This document shows positions 43,812-52,757 of a stretch of 64,000 nt of DNA, one piece after another. Location: contig WOGZ01000064.1 in the NCBI GenBank assembly GCA_009733775.1, positions 1 to 64,000 of the forward strand. The letters run 5' to 3'. A program made the position numbers and the translations under genes. Source of the stretch: Alectoria sarmentosa. Its lineage: Eukaryota; Ascomycota; Lecanoromycetes; Lecanorales; Parmeliaceae. The notes under the pieces are model-generated. The model searched no databases. It was not told where the DNA came from and worked only from the letters and a program-made list of their open reading frames with translations. Numbering within the stretch: the first letter of the stretch is position 1; each line of letters starts with the position of its first letter.

Positions 43812-45412
43812 ATGGGACTCTTCCAGATTGTTTTACTCTTTGTTATCAGGCCCTTGATTTCGTCTTCGGAGACTCCGGCGGCCACTGTTCCTCTGATTGC
43901 GAGACTTGCTAGAACGATGCACATAGTGGAAATGAGACCGATACGCTGTAAGATCCCAAGTTGTCTGGAACCGGGCTAGGTTCAGACCCAATCAACACTG
44001 GTCACGGCCTGCCCCATGACAGCCACTTCTTTAACGCGACTCCCGAAAACATCAAGGCCTCCAATTTGGGCGCAGCATACGCCGACTGGATCAAGGGAAT
44101 CGACAAAAACTCACTCGACTGCTTGGCAAGACCGATTGTCAGAACCAAAATCATTTGCAAAAACTATTCTCGAGTGGCCGGACGACGTCAATTTTTGTGT
44201 CGCCTTCGTGTCGCCTATAATGGCTGTGATGGGAAACTATTGTGTGACGATATCAGCGAGAGGATTAAGAACACTTGGTGGAGCTGACAGTTTGGGTAGG
44301 AACAAAACAAAGCAGCCCAAGCCGCTGGTGATGCCAAGTGTAGCGAAATTGCTAACCTTCTCTTGGCAATTCGATCCGAGCGTCCAGACACAGTGCGAAA
44401 TATTTACGAACCTGTTGAAAGCTGGGATTGCAGCAGTCGAGTTCTTCGGCACCATCGCCACTGCGGCGCTGGCGGCACGTGCAGTACTTGGAGATAATGG
44501 AGGAGGCTGCAGTTCTTGTGGAAACTGGGATTGGGGAAGGTGTTGCTCGTATTGAGAGTGGAGCTAGCGAGGTCGCGGTAGAAGTCGGTGAGGTCGGTGA
44601 AGTCGGTGAAGTCGGTGAAGTCGGTGAAGGAGTCGGTGGTGTCGGTGAAGGAATCGGCGAAGTCGGCGAATGGAGGCATTGGTGAAGGGGGCGAGGGGGG
44701 GTCAACGCGTGGCAAAGCAGGTGAGGATGGTAGTTTCACAGGGGCAGATGGTGGTAATAGTGTCGGGAGTGGAAATGAGGGTGGCCAAGGCAGACTTGGG
44801 TCGCCAACGCGATGGGGGCCCTGGGTCCACAGGATGGCATCTGTTCACATTTCCCTAAGGCCAGTCCCGAGGATCTAGAAGAGTGGACTAAGGTAATGTC
44901 CGAAAAACTTCTTCTTGCCACAGAGCTTTACCGGGCGAGCGTTGATAGCCTGTTGAAATCAATGAATAAAGGCGACGGATTTATGAAGGACGGTATGACG
45001 TGCAAACCTCCAAGAGCTAAAGACATGCTGATCGTTTCCTTCAGGCACATGGGTTGAACATTTCTCCAGTATATTGGCGGAAGTGATTTACAGAGGAGAC
45101 GACGTGCGATTGACGGAGTTTGAGCGCGGTTTTTTCAAAGAGGAAACATCGAAACTTGAGATGTGGGCAGCTCATCCCGCGTCGGGACAGACTGCTAAGA
45201 AAGATAGGGCCGTGACAGCTCACTTCCTGAATGCGGCGATCTCAGTCTCGCTGAAAAGCTCAATGTGCTACTTGCATTGTACGACCAATACTGATGGATC
45301 GGAGAGGGACTTAGGAACTTCACCACCCTACCCGAACCAAGTACAATTTGCCAGGCTCAATACTAGCAAAATGTCGCCAAACCAAACAGCTGAAGATGTT
45401 CGATTTAGATGA
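43812..45412 (+). pseudogene. Broken or mis-framed gene for a secreted/membrane protein with a Gly-Glu-Val repeat
   Basis: ATG 43812 opens MGLFQIVLLFVIRPLISSSE, a signal-peptide-like start. A Cys-rich segment follows in one frame (DWIKGIDKNSLDCLARPIV, IICKNYSR, YNGCDGKLLCDDISERIKNTW; to 44287). A second frame carries QTQCEIFTNLLKAGIAAVEF and TIATAALAARAV (to about 44480). A third reads IMEEAAVLVETGIGEGVARI and then a repeat of GEV units. After another shift comes a clearly coding part, EDLEEWTKVMSEKLLLATEL...KGDGFMKDG, joined by a good 53-nt intron (44999-45045 region, GTATGA...TTCAG) to TWVEHFSSILAEVIYRGDDV and FERGFFKEETSKLEMWAAH. No single spliced model keeps frame through the middle, so I call it decayed. 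I do not recognise the family. Confidence 0.45.
44583..44670. repeat. 9-bp minisatellite (GTCGGTGAA)n
   Basis: At least five near-perfect GTCGGTGAR units followed by degenerate ones (GTCGGTGGT, ATCGGCGAA, GTCGGCGAA). The period is a multiple of three and reads as VGE/GEV repeats in one frame. Confidence 0.92.
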
Positions 45413-47191
45413 TCTGATGAACAAACACGATAACTTGGGCACTAATGCCGAAGAATTCCTCACCTCCTAATGGTCGCGATTCCGCCCAGATATCATGTTC
45501 CCAACTATCGACCAATTTAGAGAAAAAACATCCTCCAATTCTACATCATGTGCCGCTATGCCTGTTTACTATTCTCCTCAGCCAATTCAAAGCTACGAGG
45601 AATTGCAGAGTTTAGGCAAAGCACTTCCATGCACTTGTGGCGATGACCTAATTAGGCGATAAACTTTTCCCGTGAGACCAATTCCCAGTCCTGGGTCGCT
45701 ATGGATGGGGGAAAAGGGCCAGCGGAAGCGTGCACACCAGCTTCCAGATAGACAAGACTTGGCCTGTCCAGACCTATCTGGCCTTTTGTCACTCAGTTGG
45801 CACTTCCCGGTTAGAAGCGACAAGCACTCGAGTAATTATACGAATAGAAGGAAGTATCGCTTCGGCATAGGCCCGGACGTCATGTTCAAGCAGGCGGAAA
45901 GGGAAGCGCAGAGATCATCAAGAGAGGGGGTAGCATCACAGATATTGACTCTTACATGTGTAATGAGGAAAAATGAAAAAATGGAAAATGGCAGTATTGA
46001 CAATCGAATTGTAAAGATTCTGAGGAGGGTAGAGCTACTAGAGCCAGCAAGTTCTCAACGGGCTCACGGGATTAAGCGGTTGCCCCTGACGAGCGGGACC
46101 TGCCGTTTTGGCGGAACTTTAAAAGGCGCGTCTCTGCGGAGAATTGCAATCTTCACTCCCTATTAGAACGCTCTCAAATCATGGCGCTGCCGGTCTACAT
46201 ATATTTGCTCGGATTTCCAGGTACCGGTCTCAAGTGAAGCTCCGTCCTCCGTTGTGCATCGCCAAGCTCCGAAAACTTTCGCCGTCTGGATATAATTTGT
46301 TTACAAGACTATCGCGACGCGCAGGAGTCGAAGGGCAGCACTCGTGAAATGTGAATTGTCAATTGCGAGTGGCGAGATGCACTGCCAGCTCACAATTGTT
46401 CAACATAGCGGGGAACAGGCCAATAGCAGGCAGCGAATTCTGTGATGAACCTGCAGCATCTAGTCTAGGTCCAGCGAATAGGAACATTTACAGCAATAAC
46501 GGGCGGCTCCAACGGCTTCTCACCATCTAGCATTGCTAATTGGGTGTCGGTGGCTGCACGTTTATGAGGTCGAAAGTTTTAAATGGATCACGTAGCATAA
46601 ACGGACGGCTAAGGCCGCATAGGGTGGCGAGGCGAGCGGTTCCCCCATGTAATCAAAACAACCAGTGGTTCAGGTAGACCGAAAAGTGCCTGCGCTCCTC
46701 CGAGGACGAGGATCTTGTTCTTCGTTGATGGCAATGAATTATATCAAAAAAGCTGAGATTCGATAATGACTGTTATTCCATCATCTTGCTTTATCTTGCA
46801 GGGGATGCGGTAGCGCGCCGGGCGGCAGCATACCCCGGAACCCGGCCTGTCAAAAAAATTTCTCCCCAGTCACCAGTACGCCGTAAACAAAGCAAGAAGT
46901 CAGCTCCACCAACTACCACGTCGTACTTTGACCACTATAGCTACTATTATCACCTACAGAATCATCACCAGTTTATCTTCGACTATATGTACCTCCGCTA
47001 ATCTCAGCTACAAAAGTACAGCTAGGGCCGCAGCAAACAACCTGCGGTAACATGAAGCACTCACCCGAAATATCATCCCTGCGGTACCGACGACTGGAGA
47101 AGCCACTGCAAACGCAAACAATTCGATAAAGCTATAGTGAGCTCCCTCGTTGTCAGCTCAGTGATTGAAGTCACAGCGAGACGAGTCCACC
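45413..47191. other. Intergenic stretch, possible gene relic at the left edge
   Basis: Just past 45412 a different frame reads QLKMFDLDDLMNKHDNLGTN to a stop near 45470 and may be the displaced tail of the broken gene. The rest, up to the ATG at 47192, has no gene I recognise. The right part is the promoter and 5' leader of the proline-rich protein. Confidence 0.45.
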
Positions 47192-48988
47192 ATGAACCCT
47201 CCGCCTCCACCTCCGCCTCCACCCCCTCCGCCTCATGGGCACAATGCTGGCAGTCGAAACGGTCTTCCTGAGGGCAACTATGACATTTTCATAATACCAC
47301 CCCACTCGTCCGGTGGTGGCTTCTTGTACTTACCATCTCTTCAACCACACCTGAATAGCTTCCTGGCTGGCGTGGCATGCACTCTGCTTGGTGTAACCTT
47401 TTGGATCATTGTCTTACCAGTGTTCAAAGAATGGTTTTCAACAATCGTGGCCGGTGGTGGAATGTCCGTCATGTTACTGTTGCTAGCGGTGGGAGTTGCT
47501 GGTTGGGCTTGGGGGAAGACCCAGATTCAAGCCGGGGGTTCGGGACAAGGCGGTACGGGTGGGCCTCCCAAGGCGCATATGCCTGGACACTCAGCTGGGG
47601 GCCCAACTCCTGGTCCAACTCCAGGATTCACCCCAGGTCCCGGATTCACTCCAGGTCCAAGTCCCGGATTCACTTCAGGTGCAAATCCCGGATTCACTCC
47701 AGGTCCAAGTCCCGGGTTTACTCCAGGTGCAAATCCGGGATTTACTTCAGGTCCAAGTCCAGGGTTCACTCCAAGACACACTCCACCTCCAGAGCCACGA
47801 CCGCCGCCCAAACCTACGTGGCAACGAGCCAATCCTGCACCTGCTAATGGGACGGCAAAGGGAGGGTGGGAGAAGGCAAGGGAGGAGACAAGGAAAAAAG
47901 AGGAGGAGCGGAAGAAAGCCGAAGACTTGCGAAAAAAAAGGGAGGAGGATGAGAAGGAGCGAGTTAGACAAAGGGAAAAAGATGCTCGAGAGAGGGAGGT
48001 GCGTGAGGCAAGAGAGAAGAGAGAAAAGGAACGAGCACAGGAACGAGCACAGGAGAGAGCACAGGAGAGAGCACAGGAGAGAGCACAGGAGAGAGCACAG
48101 GAGCGACCACGACCGGCATCTCCCACTAAAGGACACCGACACCCAACCGCAAAAACCGCAACGGACGATGATGCCTATTCTTACAGACCTTACGACGAGC
48201 CGAAACGATCTACCAAGACAGCTACCGCTTCATCGATCTTTTCCGAGTCTTCATATGCTCCCTCACAATCGACCAGTCGGACAACACCACCACCTTCTCA
48301 TCGAGGCCCATATCGCAGCAAAGACCCTGATAAGATTGTTCTCAAGGCAGTTTATTCGTTCAATAACACATTCACCAAAGTTCCAATATCCAAATTGGTT
48401 TCTGGAGTGGGCGCGGTGACAGATGGTCTCGTTCTTCGAATTACTACCGAAGGTCTCTTTATCGACGATGACGTGAGAGGTGTTCCCCAGCGGGAATGGG
48501 ATGTCAAGGCATGGACTTTGAAGTTGGTAGAGGTATGGTGTCCCCACCTACACGCGTTGGGAGCAAGTTCTGGCTCCACTCCTGCATTGCCCAATGCTCC
48601 CACTGGTTCTTCTGGATTGTTCGGGAAAAAGTGGGCTTCCAAAGCCCCTACTGCTGAAGAGTCCGACTCGTTCCTTGAAGCGTCTTCGCGTGCTTGCAAA
48701 CCCTGCATGTCTGGGACTTCAGGCGCTTCTTCATTCTCAACACGAACGAAATCTGACCGCAGTGTCCTATCACAGAGCGGCGAGTTCAAAGGTCTCCACG
48801 TCCTCCGAGCGAGTATAAGAGATCAGGAAGGCAAAAGATATGTGTTCGTCTTGCAAGAAGAAGAAGGTTGGAAGGTCGCAGTTGGACTGCAACGACTTAG
48901 GAGAGGAACCCAAGTCAGAGCGTTGGGAGTGAGTGGCATGGCGGTCAACGAGACGAAAGCAATTTTGGAGAATATGGGATGGACGTGA
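47192..48988 (+). CDS. Proline-rich membrane protein conserved in filamentous ascomycetes (598 aa)
   Basis: ATG 47192 lies in a good context (GTCCACCATGA) and starts MNPPPPPPPP. Two adjacent hydrophobic helices, HLNSFLAGVACTLLGVTFWI and MSVMLLLLAVGVAGWAWG, fall at about residues 55-120. A Pro/Gly repeat region follows (TPGPSPGFTSGANPGF-type units), then a long charged helix with Lys/Glu/Arg and a run of AQER units, probably coiled coil. The C-terminal third is ordered and looks conserved: KIVLKAVYSFNNTFTKVPIS, RITTEGLFIDDDVRGVPQRE, DVKAWTLKLVEVW and KRYVFVLQEEEGWKVAVGLQ. I recognise this as an uncharacterised ascomycete family without a named domain. Single exon. A role at a membrane with a cytosolic scaffold is inference. 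Confidence 0.82.
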   Translation: MNPPPPPPPPPPPPHGHNAGSRNGLPEGNYDIFIIPPHSSGGGFLYLPSLQPHLNSFLAGVACTLLGVTFWIIVLPVFKEWFSTIVAGGGMSVMLLLLAVGVAGWAWGKTQIQAGGSGQGGTGGPPKAHMPGHSAGGPTPGPTPGFTPGPGFTPGPSPGFTSGANPGFTPGPSPGFTPGANPGFTSGPSPGFTPRHTPPPEPRPPPKPTWQRANPAPANGTAKGGWEKAREETRKKEEERKKAEDLRKKREEDEKERVRQREKDAREREVREAREKREKERAQERAQERAQERAQERAQERAQERPRPASPTKGHRHPTAKTATDDDAYSYRPYDEPKRSTKTATASSIFSESSYAPSQSTSRTTPPPSHRGPYRSKDPDKIVLKAVYSFNNTFTKVPISKLVSGVGAVTDGLVLRITTEGLFIDDDVRGVPQREWDVKAWTLKLVEVWCPHLHALGASSGSTPALPNAPTGSSGLFGKKWASKAPTAEESDSFLEASSRACKPCMSGTSGASSFSTRTKSDRSVLSQSGEFKGLHVLRASIRDQEGKRYVFVLQEEEGWKVAVGLQRLRRGTQVRALGVSGMAVNETKAILENMGWT

Positions 48989-49701
48989 AGACGACCTGTT
49001 GACCAAAAAGCAACAAGGGGTCTCTTGGAATGCAAGGCACTAGCCCCTCCACGTGATGTCTGACCTCACTCTTCTTTCCCCCATGTTCTTGTTTGACCGG
49101 GTATATACCTATTCCGCGAAGGTTTTCATCACGGGCACGGCACGGCATCAGCATCAGCATCAGCATAGCATGAGCGACGGAGTTCACTTTCGAATGAAGG
49201 CATCTGGATTTATTTATCATACCCCTCATATTTGGCGAAGCGCGTTTGATGTACATAAAAGATTGTCTGCTGGATGGAAGCCAATCGTTCGAGATTTGGA
49301 ACTCAGAGGGGGAGACCAGACATACACCACCAATACATATATTTGGAGAACAGGTTCTTGTCGTCTTAAGTCCAAGTGACTTGCCAACTTTGCTACAATG
49401 ATACATTCAGACCAGAGGACTGTGTCGCACTTTGGAGTACGGAGAGGTGGTCTGTTTTCTTTCCAGTCGGGCCAATGGGCTGTGGCTTTGGTTCGAGGGT
49501 TTCGGTCGTCAGTGACGCCAAGATTTTCTCAGCCCTACCATGATTTTATCTTCCAGCCTCTTCGACTCGTCCCGTCTCTTCCTGCCACCTCACCAGCGCG
49601 CCAGCCTCCGCCGACAGCAAATATGTATTTACTCCTCGCTACCAGTTCCAGCAGGATACTATTCAAAGCATATTTCACATTCCAACGGCTTTACGACAGA
49701 C
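48989..49701. other. Intergenic between tandem plus-strand genes
   Basis: Holds the 3' flank of the proline-rich gene and the promoter of the DUF3433 gene. A CATCAG hexamer is repeated near 49145-49165. The downstream reading frame is open back to an ATG at 49540. Confidence 0.5.
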
Positions 49702-52182
49702 ATGAATTTGGGTGATTCCAAGCTCCGCTACGTCAATACTAGCACTCCTCAATTAGTACACACAAACTCCAAACAATCTATCACAGCATCCGATGACTAC
49801 TACTCGCTCAGCTCCGAAGGGTCGAGCAATGATAACCGAAATGTCGCCCAGCGATTCCAGACACCGCCATTGCATATGCGATCGGCTGACGCAAGTCGAG
49901 ATGCCCTTCAACAACCGTCGGAAGCAACCATTCCTACCATTCGGCCGGTAACGCACAAGGACCCTGGCGACGATCAGAAACCAGAGATTCCGATCAGAAA
50001 TGAACAACACCGAATTCCAAGAAAGCCTGTATCTTCGTCCTCATCAGAGGGTACAATAGTCCGAAGGCCGGTCAGCGAAGTTATTAGTCCACCGACGCCT
50101 GGAGTCGATGACACACCATATATCCAATTCGCAATCGACCAATTAACTCGAGATGAGGAAGTGGCAGGTCCGCGGCACCCTGGGAGTTCAACATCTTATC
50201 CTGTCGAAAGGATCATACCCGATGAGGGCTTGGGGTACTATGGTTCCAGACAGCAAAGACAGCCCCTTCGCCCACGAGACAGGCGGACAGAATCGCCTCG
50301 TAAGTTGTGGTCGATCTATCCCCAAGCCACACGAGCTCTCTCTAAAAGCACCATAGCAACAGAGAACATACTACGATCAACACAACCTACGACCGAAACC
50401 TTCAGACACCCCAAGCTCAACTTCGTCCCTCACTCCCTACAACTCATATCCCTCGGGTCCCTCATATTTTGCTGCCTCCTTCTGATCGCGGGCCTCCTCT
50501 TCTGTGCCATCTATCCATCCAGCCATTTCGGCTTATGGCAATACGATGGCACTGGTACAAGCCGCTACTTTGTCTTCGAATACCTACCTACGCTCCTTGC
50601 GAGCTTCATTATCATCTGGCTTCTAATCATTCAATGTGCGATACATCGAATTGCCCCATTCATTGTACTATCATCTGCACGGAACATCGAAAATTCTGGA
50701 GTTCTATACGATATGACGCTTTTTCCTGCCAATTATTTGATACCCAATTTCTCTTTCTTCAGGCACCAAGAGCCTTTGCTCGGCCTGTGCTCTATTATTT
50801 TTTGGCTCGAGCTTTTTACGATACCACTACAGAGCTGCTTATTCCAAACGCGATACTACATGTCAGAGAATGTTTGGAGATGGACCGCAGTCCAGCCGAT
50901 CGCCTGGACTTTATTTGTTCTATACCTGCTACTGCTCGTCGCCCTTCTACTTTTAGTGCTCCGATTCTTACCTCGCCAAACCGGTCTTAAATGGGATCCA
51001 GTCTCCCTCGCAGACGTTTTGTCTCTGTTTCATCGATCGAACTTCCTATCGGATTTTTCGCGCTCGGAAATCCATAGTTCTCCTATGCCCCGGTACACAT
51101 CGAAGCATCTCAGGCTCGGCTACTGGAATACCCCTAAGTGGGAAAGCGAGGCATTTTACGGTATCGGAGAGGAGAACGCACCTGCCCAACGATCTTCACT
51201 AAGACAAGGCAAGAACGTGTCGAACACGGACTATGATCTCGAAGGCCAAGAGCCCATGAAGACCTCAACATTCGATACTCTGAAGGACGTCCATGATCCG
51301 GCTCTACGATACAGATGGACGCCCTGGTTTCTCAGAGACGGCATGGTGATCGCCTGGATCGTCATCGCCATCGTCCTGATGATCGCCTTCATCGTGGTCA
51401 GCTTCGTCGACCGCGCCGTTCAGCGAGGCTTCCTGCCTCTCCTTCCCGCGCCAACCACGACCGAAGGCTTTTCTCCGGCCGACTTCCTCTACAGCTTTGT
51501 ACCCTCCTTAATCGGCATGCTCCTCTTCCTCCTCTGGCAGCCCATCGACCTCTACTTTCGCGCGCTCCAACCATTCGCTTCCCTCTCCCACCGCGACGGA
51601 GCCTCAGCTGAACACTCCCTTCTTCTGGACTACACCTCGCGCCTACCCATCGAAGTCACCATCAAAGCCCTCATCAATCGCCACTACAAAGTCGCTTACA
51701 TCTCCTTCATCAGTCTCCTTTCACTCACCCTGCCCGTCCTGGCTGGTGGTATATTTACCGCGCAATTCGTCGTCAAATCCCAAGACATCCGAATGATAGC
51801 CAGTATGCCAGGCTACTATGCTCTCGTTCTCTTTGTCGCCATCTACGCCGTCTCTTTCATCATTATCTGGCCCACCCGCAAACGCCGTTTGCCGCACGAC
51901 ATCAGCACGCTAGGGCAGCTCGTCAGCTTCGTATACCAGAGCCCGCTTCTCACGGAAACCACTTTTGCGGATCCGACGAGTAAGATTGATCTGGTGACCA
52001 AGTTGCTAGGCACGCCGGCTGGGGAGAAGGAGATTCCGAGGTATGCATTCAAAGTTTACGTGGGTAGAGATGCGAAGGAGCATTTGGGAATTGATAGGCT
52101 GGAGAGGTTCACGCGATTCATGACGAGAGGGAGGATAGACCGTTTGATGACTGCGAGTCCGAGACGTGCTGATTTGGCTTGA
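49702..52182 (+). CDS. DUF3433-family polytopic membrane protein (826 aa)
   Basis: Single exon. I start at ATG 49702 (MNLGDSKLRYVNTSTPQLVH) because the preceding in-frame ATG at 49540 adds a low-complexity leader; the longer form cannot be excluded. The first about 240 residues are disordered and Ser/Arg-rich. Two similar membrane halves follow: SLGSLIFCCLLLIAGLLFCA, YLPTLLASFIIIWLLIIQC, LGLCSIIFWLELFTIPLQS and TLFVLYLLLLVALLLLVLRF, then after a linker MVIAWIVIAIVLMIAFIVVS, LIGMLLFLLWQPIDLYFRAL, AYISFISLLSLTLPVLAGGI and YALVLFVAIYAVSFIIIWP. LPRQTGLKWDPVSLADVLSL between the halves is the typical DUF3433 signature, followed by an RLGYWNTP segment. Family function unknown; likely plasma or endomembrane. 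Confidence 0.9.
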   Translation: MNLGDSKLRYVNTSTPQLVHTNSKQSITASDDYYSLSSEGSSNDNRNVAQRFQTPPLHMRSADASRDALQQPSEATIPTIRPVTHKDPGDDQKPEIPIRNEQHRIPRKPVSSSSSEGTIVRRPVSEVISPPTPGVDDTPYIQFAIDQLTRDEEVAGPRHPGSSTSYPVERIIPDEGLGYYGSRQQRQPLRPRDRRTESPRKLWSIYPQATRALSKSTIATENILRSTQPTTETFRHPKLNFVPHSLQLISLGSLIFCCLLLIAGLLFCAIYPSSHFGLWQYDGTGTSRYFVFEYLPTLLASFIIIWLLIIQCAIHRIAPFIVLSSARNIENSGVLYDMTLFPANYLIPNFSFFRHQEPLLGLCSIIFWLELFTIPLQSCLFQTRYYMSENVWRWTAVQPIAWTLFVLYLLLLVALLLLVLRFLPRQTGLKWDPVSLADVLSLFHRSNFLSDFSRSEIHSSPMPRYTSKHLRLGYWNTPKWESEAFYGIGEENAPAQRSSLRQGKNVSNTDYDLEGQEPMKTSTFDTLKDVHDPALRYRWTPWFLRDGMVIAWIVIAIVLMIAFIVVSFVDRAVQRGFLPLLPAPTTTEGFSPADFLYSFVPSLIGMLLFLLWQPIDLYFRALQPFASLSHRDGASAEHSLLLDYTSRLPIEVTIKALINRHYKVAYISFISLLSLTLPVLAGGIFTAQFVVKSQDIRMIASMPGYYALVLFVAIYAVSFIIIWPTRKRRLPHDISTLGQLVSFVYQSPLLTETTFADPTSKIDLVTKLLGTPAGEKEIPRYAFKVYVGRDAKEHLGIDRLERFTRFMTRGRIDRLMTASPRRADLA

Positions 52183-52757
52183 TGCGATCGAGGCGAAAGG
52201 GTGATTGCGAGCTGAGGCCTTATTTACGGCTGAGTGCATGACGATCATAGATGGATTACGTTTCACGACAATTACTTAGCTGGATGGCCGATATTGTATT
52301 GTACAGATAGATGGATAGATGGACATAAAATAGTAATTTACAATAAATAATCACCATATACATTTTTCTCTGGGATTGCAAATGGTGAATCATCACTCGA
52401 TTTCTTATCCACTACCTCTTACCAAGCGTCCCTGTCTGCCAACTCCGATTCTCCTTGATCTCTCGATACGATACGCACGACTAAAGATGTGATTCGATCC
52501 TTTGTTCGTATTATATACACTATCATTCTCCCTATTCGTCTCTCCCTGTCTCGAAAAAACGTAAAGAAACTCCTCGCAGAGAAAGATACGTGGGACATCG
52601 TAATCTTACGTCAACCCTCTCTTTATACATGGCCCCCTCGTATCCGCCAAGGTCAACATAGGAATTTAAAAGAAAAATGCGTCTTGGTATCGATAGCGGC
52701 GACAGATGATTATGCAAGAAGAAGGTGTAATCGTCCCAAAAAGGGGGGTCCGTTCAC
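52183..52757. other. Convergent intergenic region
   Basis: Between the 3' ends of the DUF3433 gene (plus) and palI (minus). A GATAGATG tetranucleotide-type run occurs near 52306-52322, and an AATAAA-like signal near 52341. No gene. Confidence 0.5.

Noticed and set aside
44583..44670. CRISPR-like array
   Set aside because: The 9-bp units are contiguous with no spacers; it is a minisatellite, and CRISPR is not expected in a fungus.
47527..48142. Antisense Ser/Cys/Leu-rich frames under the proline-rich gene
   Set aside because: They are reverse-strand translations of the AQER and PGFT repeats; no start context or independent protein character.
47496..48419. Long 307-codon plus-strand frame overlapping the proline-rich gene
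   Set aside because: It is the +1 shadow of repeat-rich coding DNA; its translation is low-complexity Gln/Arg/His with no conserved end, whereas the 47192 frame has membrane helices and a conserved-looking C-terminal domain.
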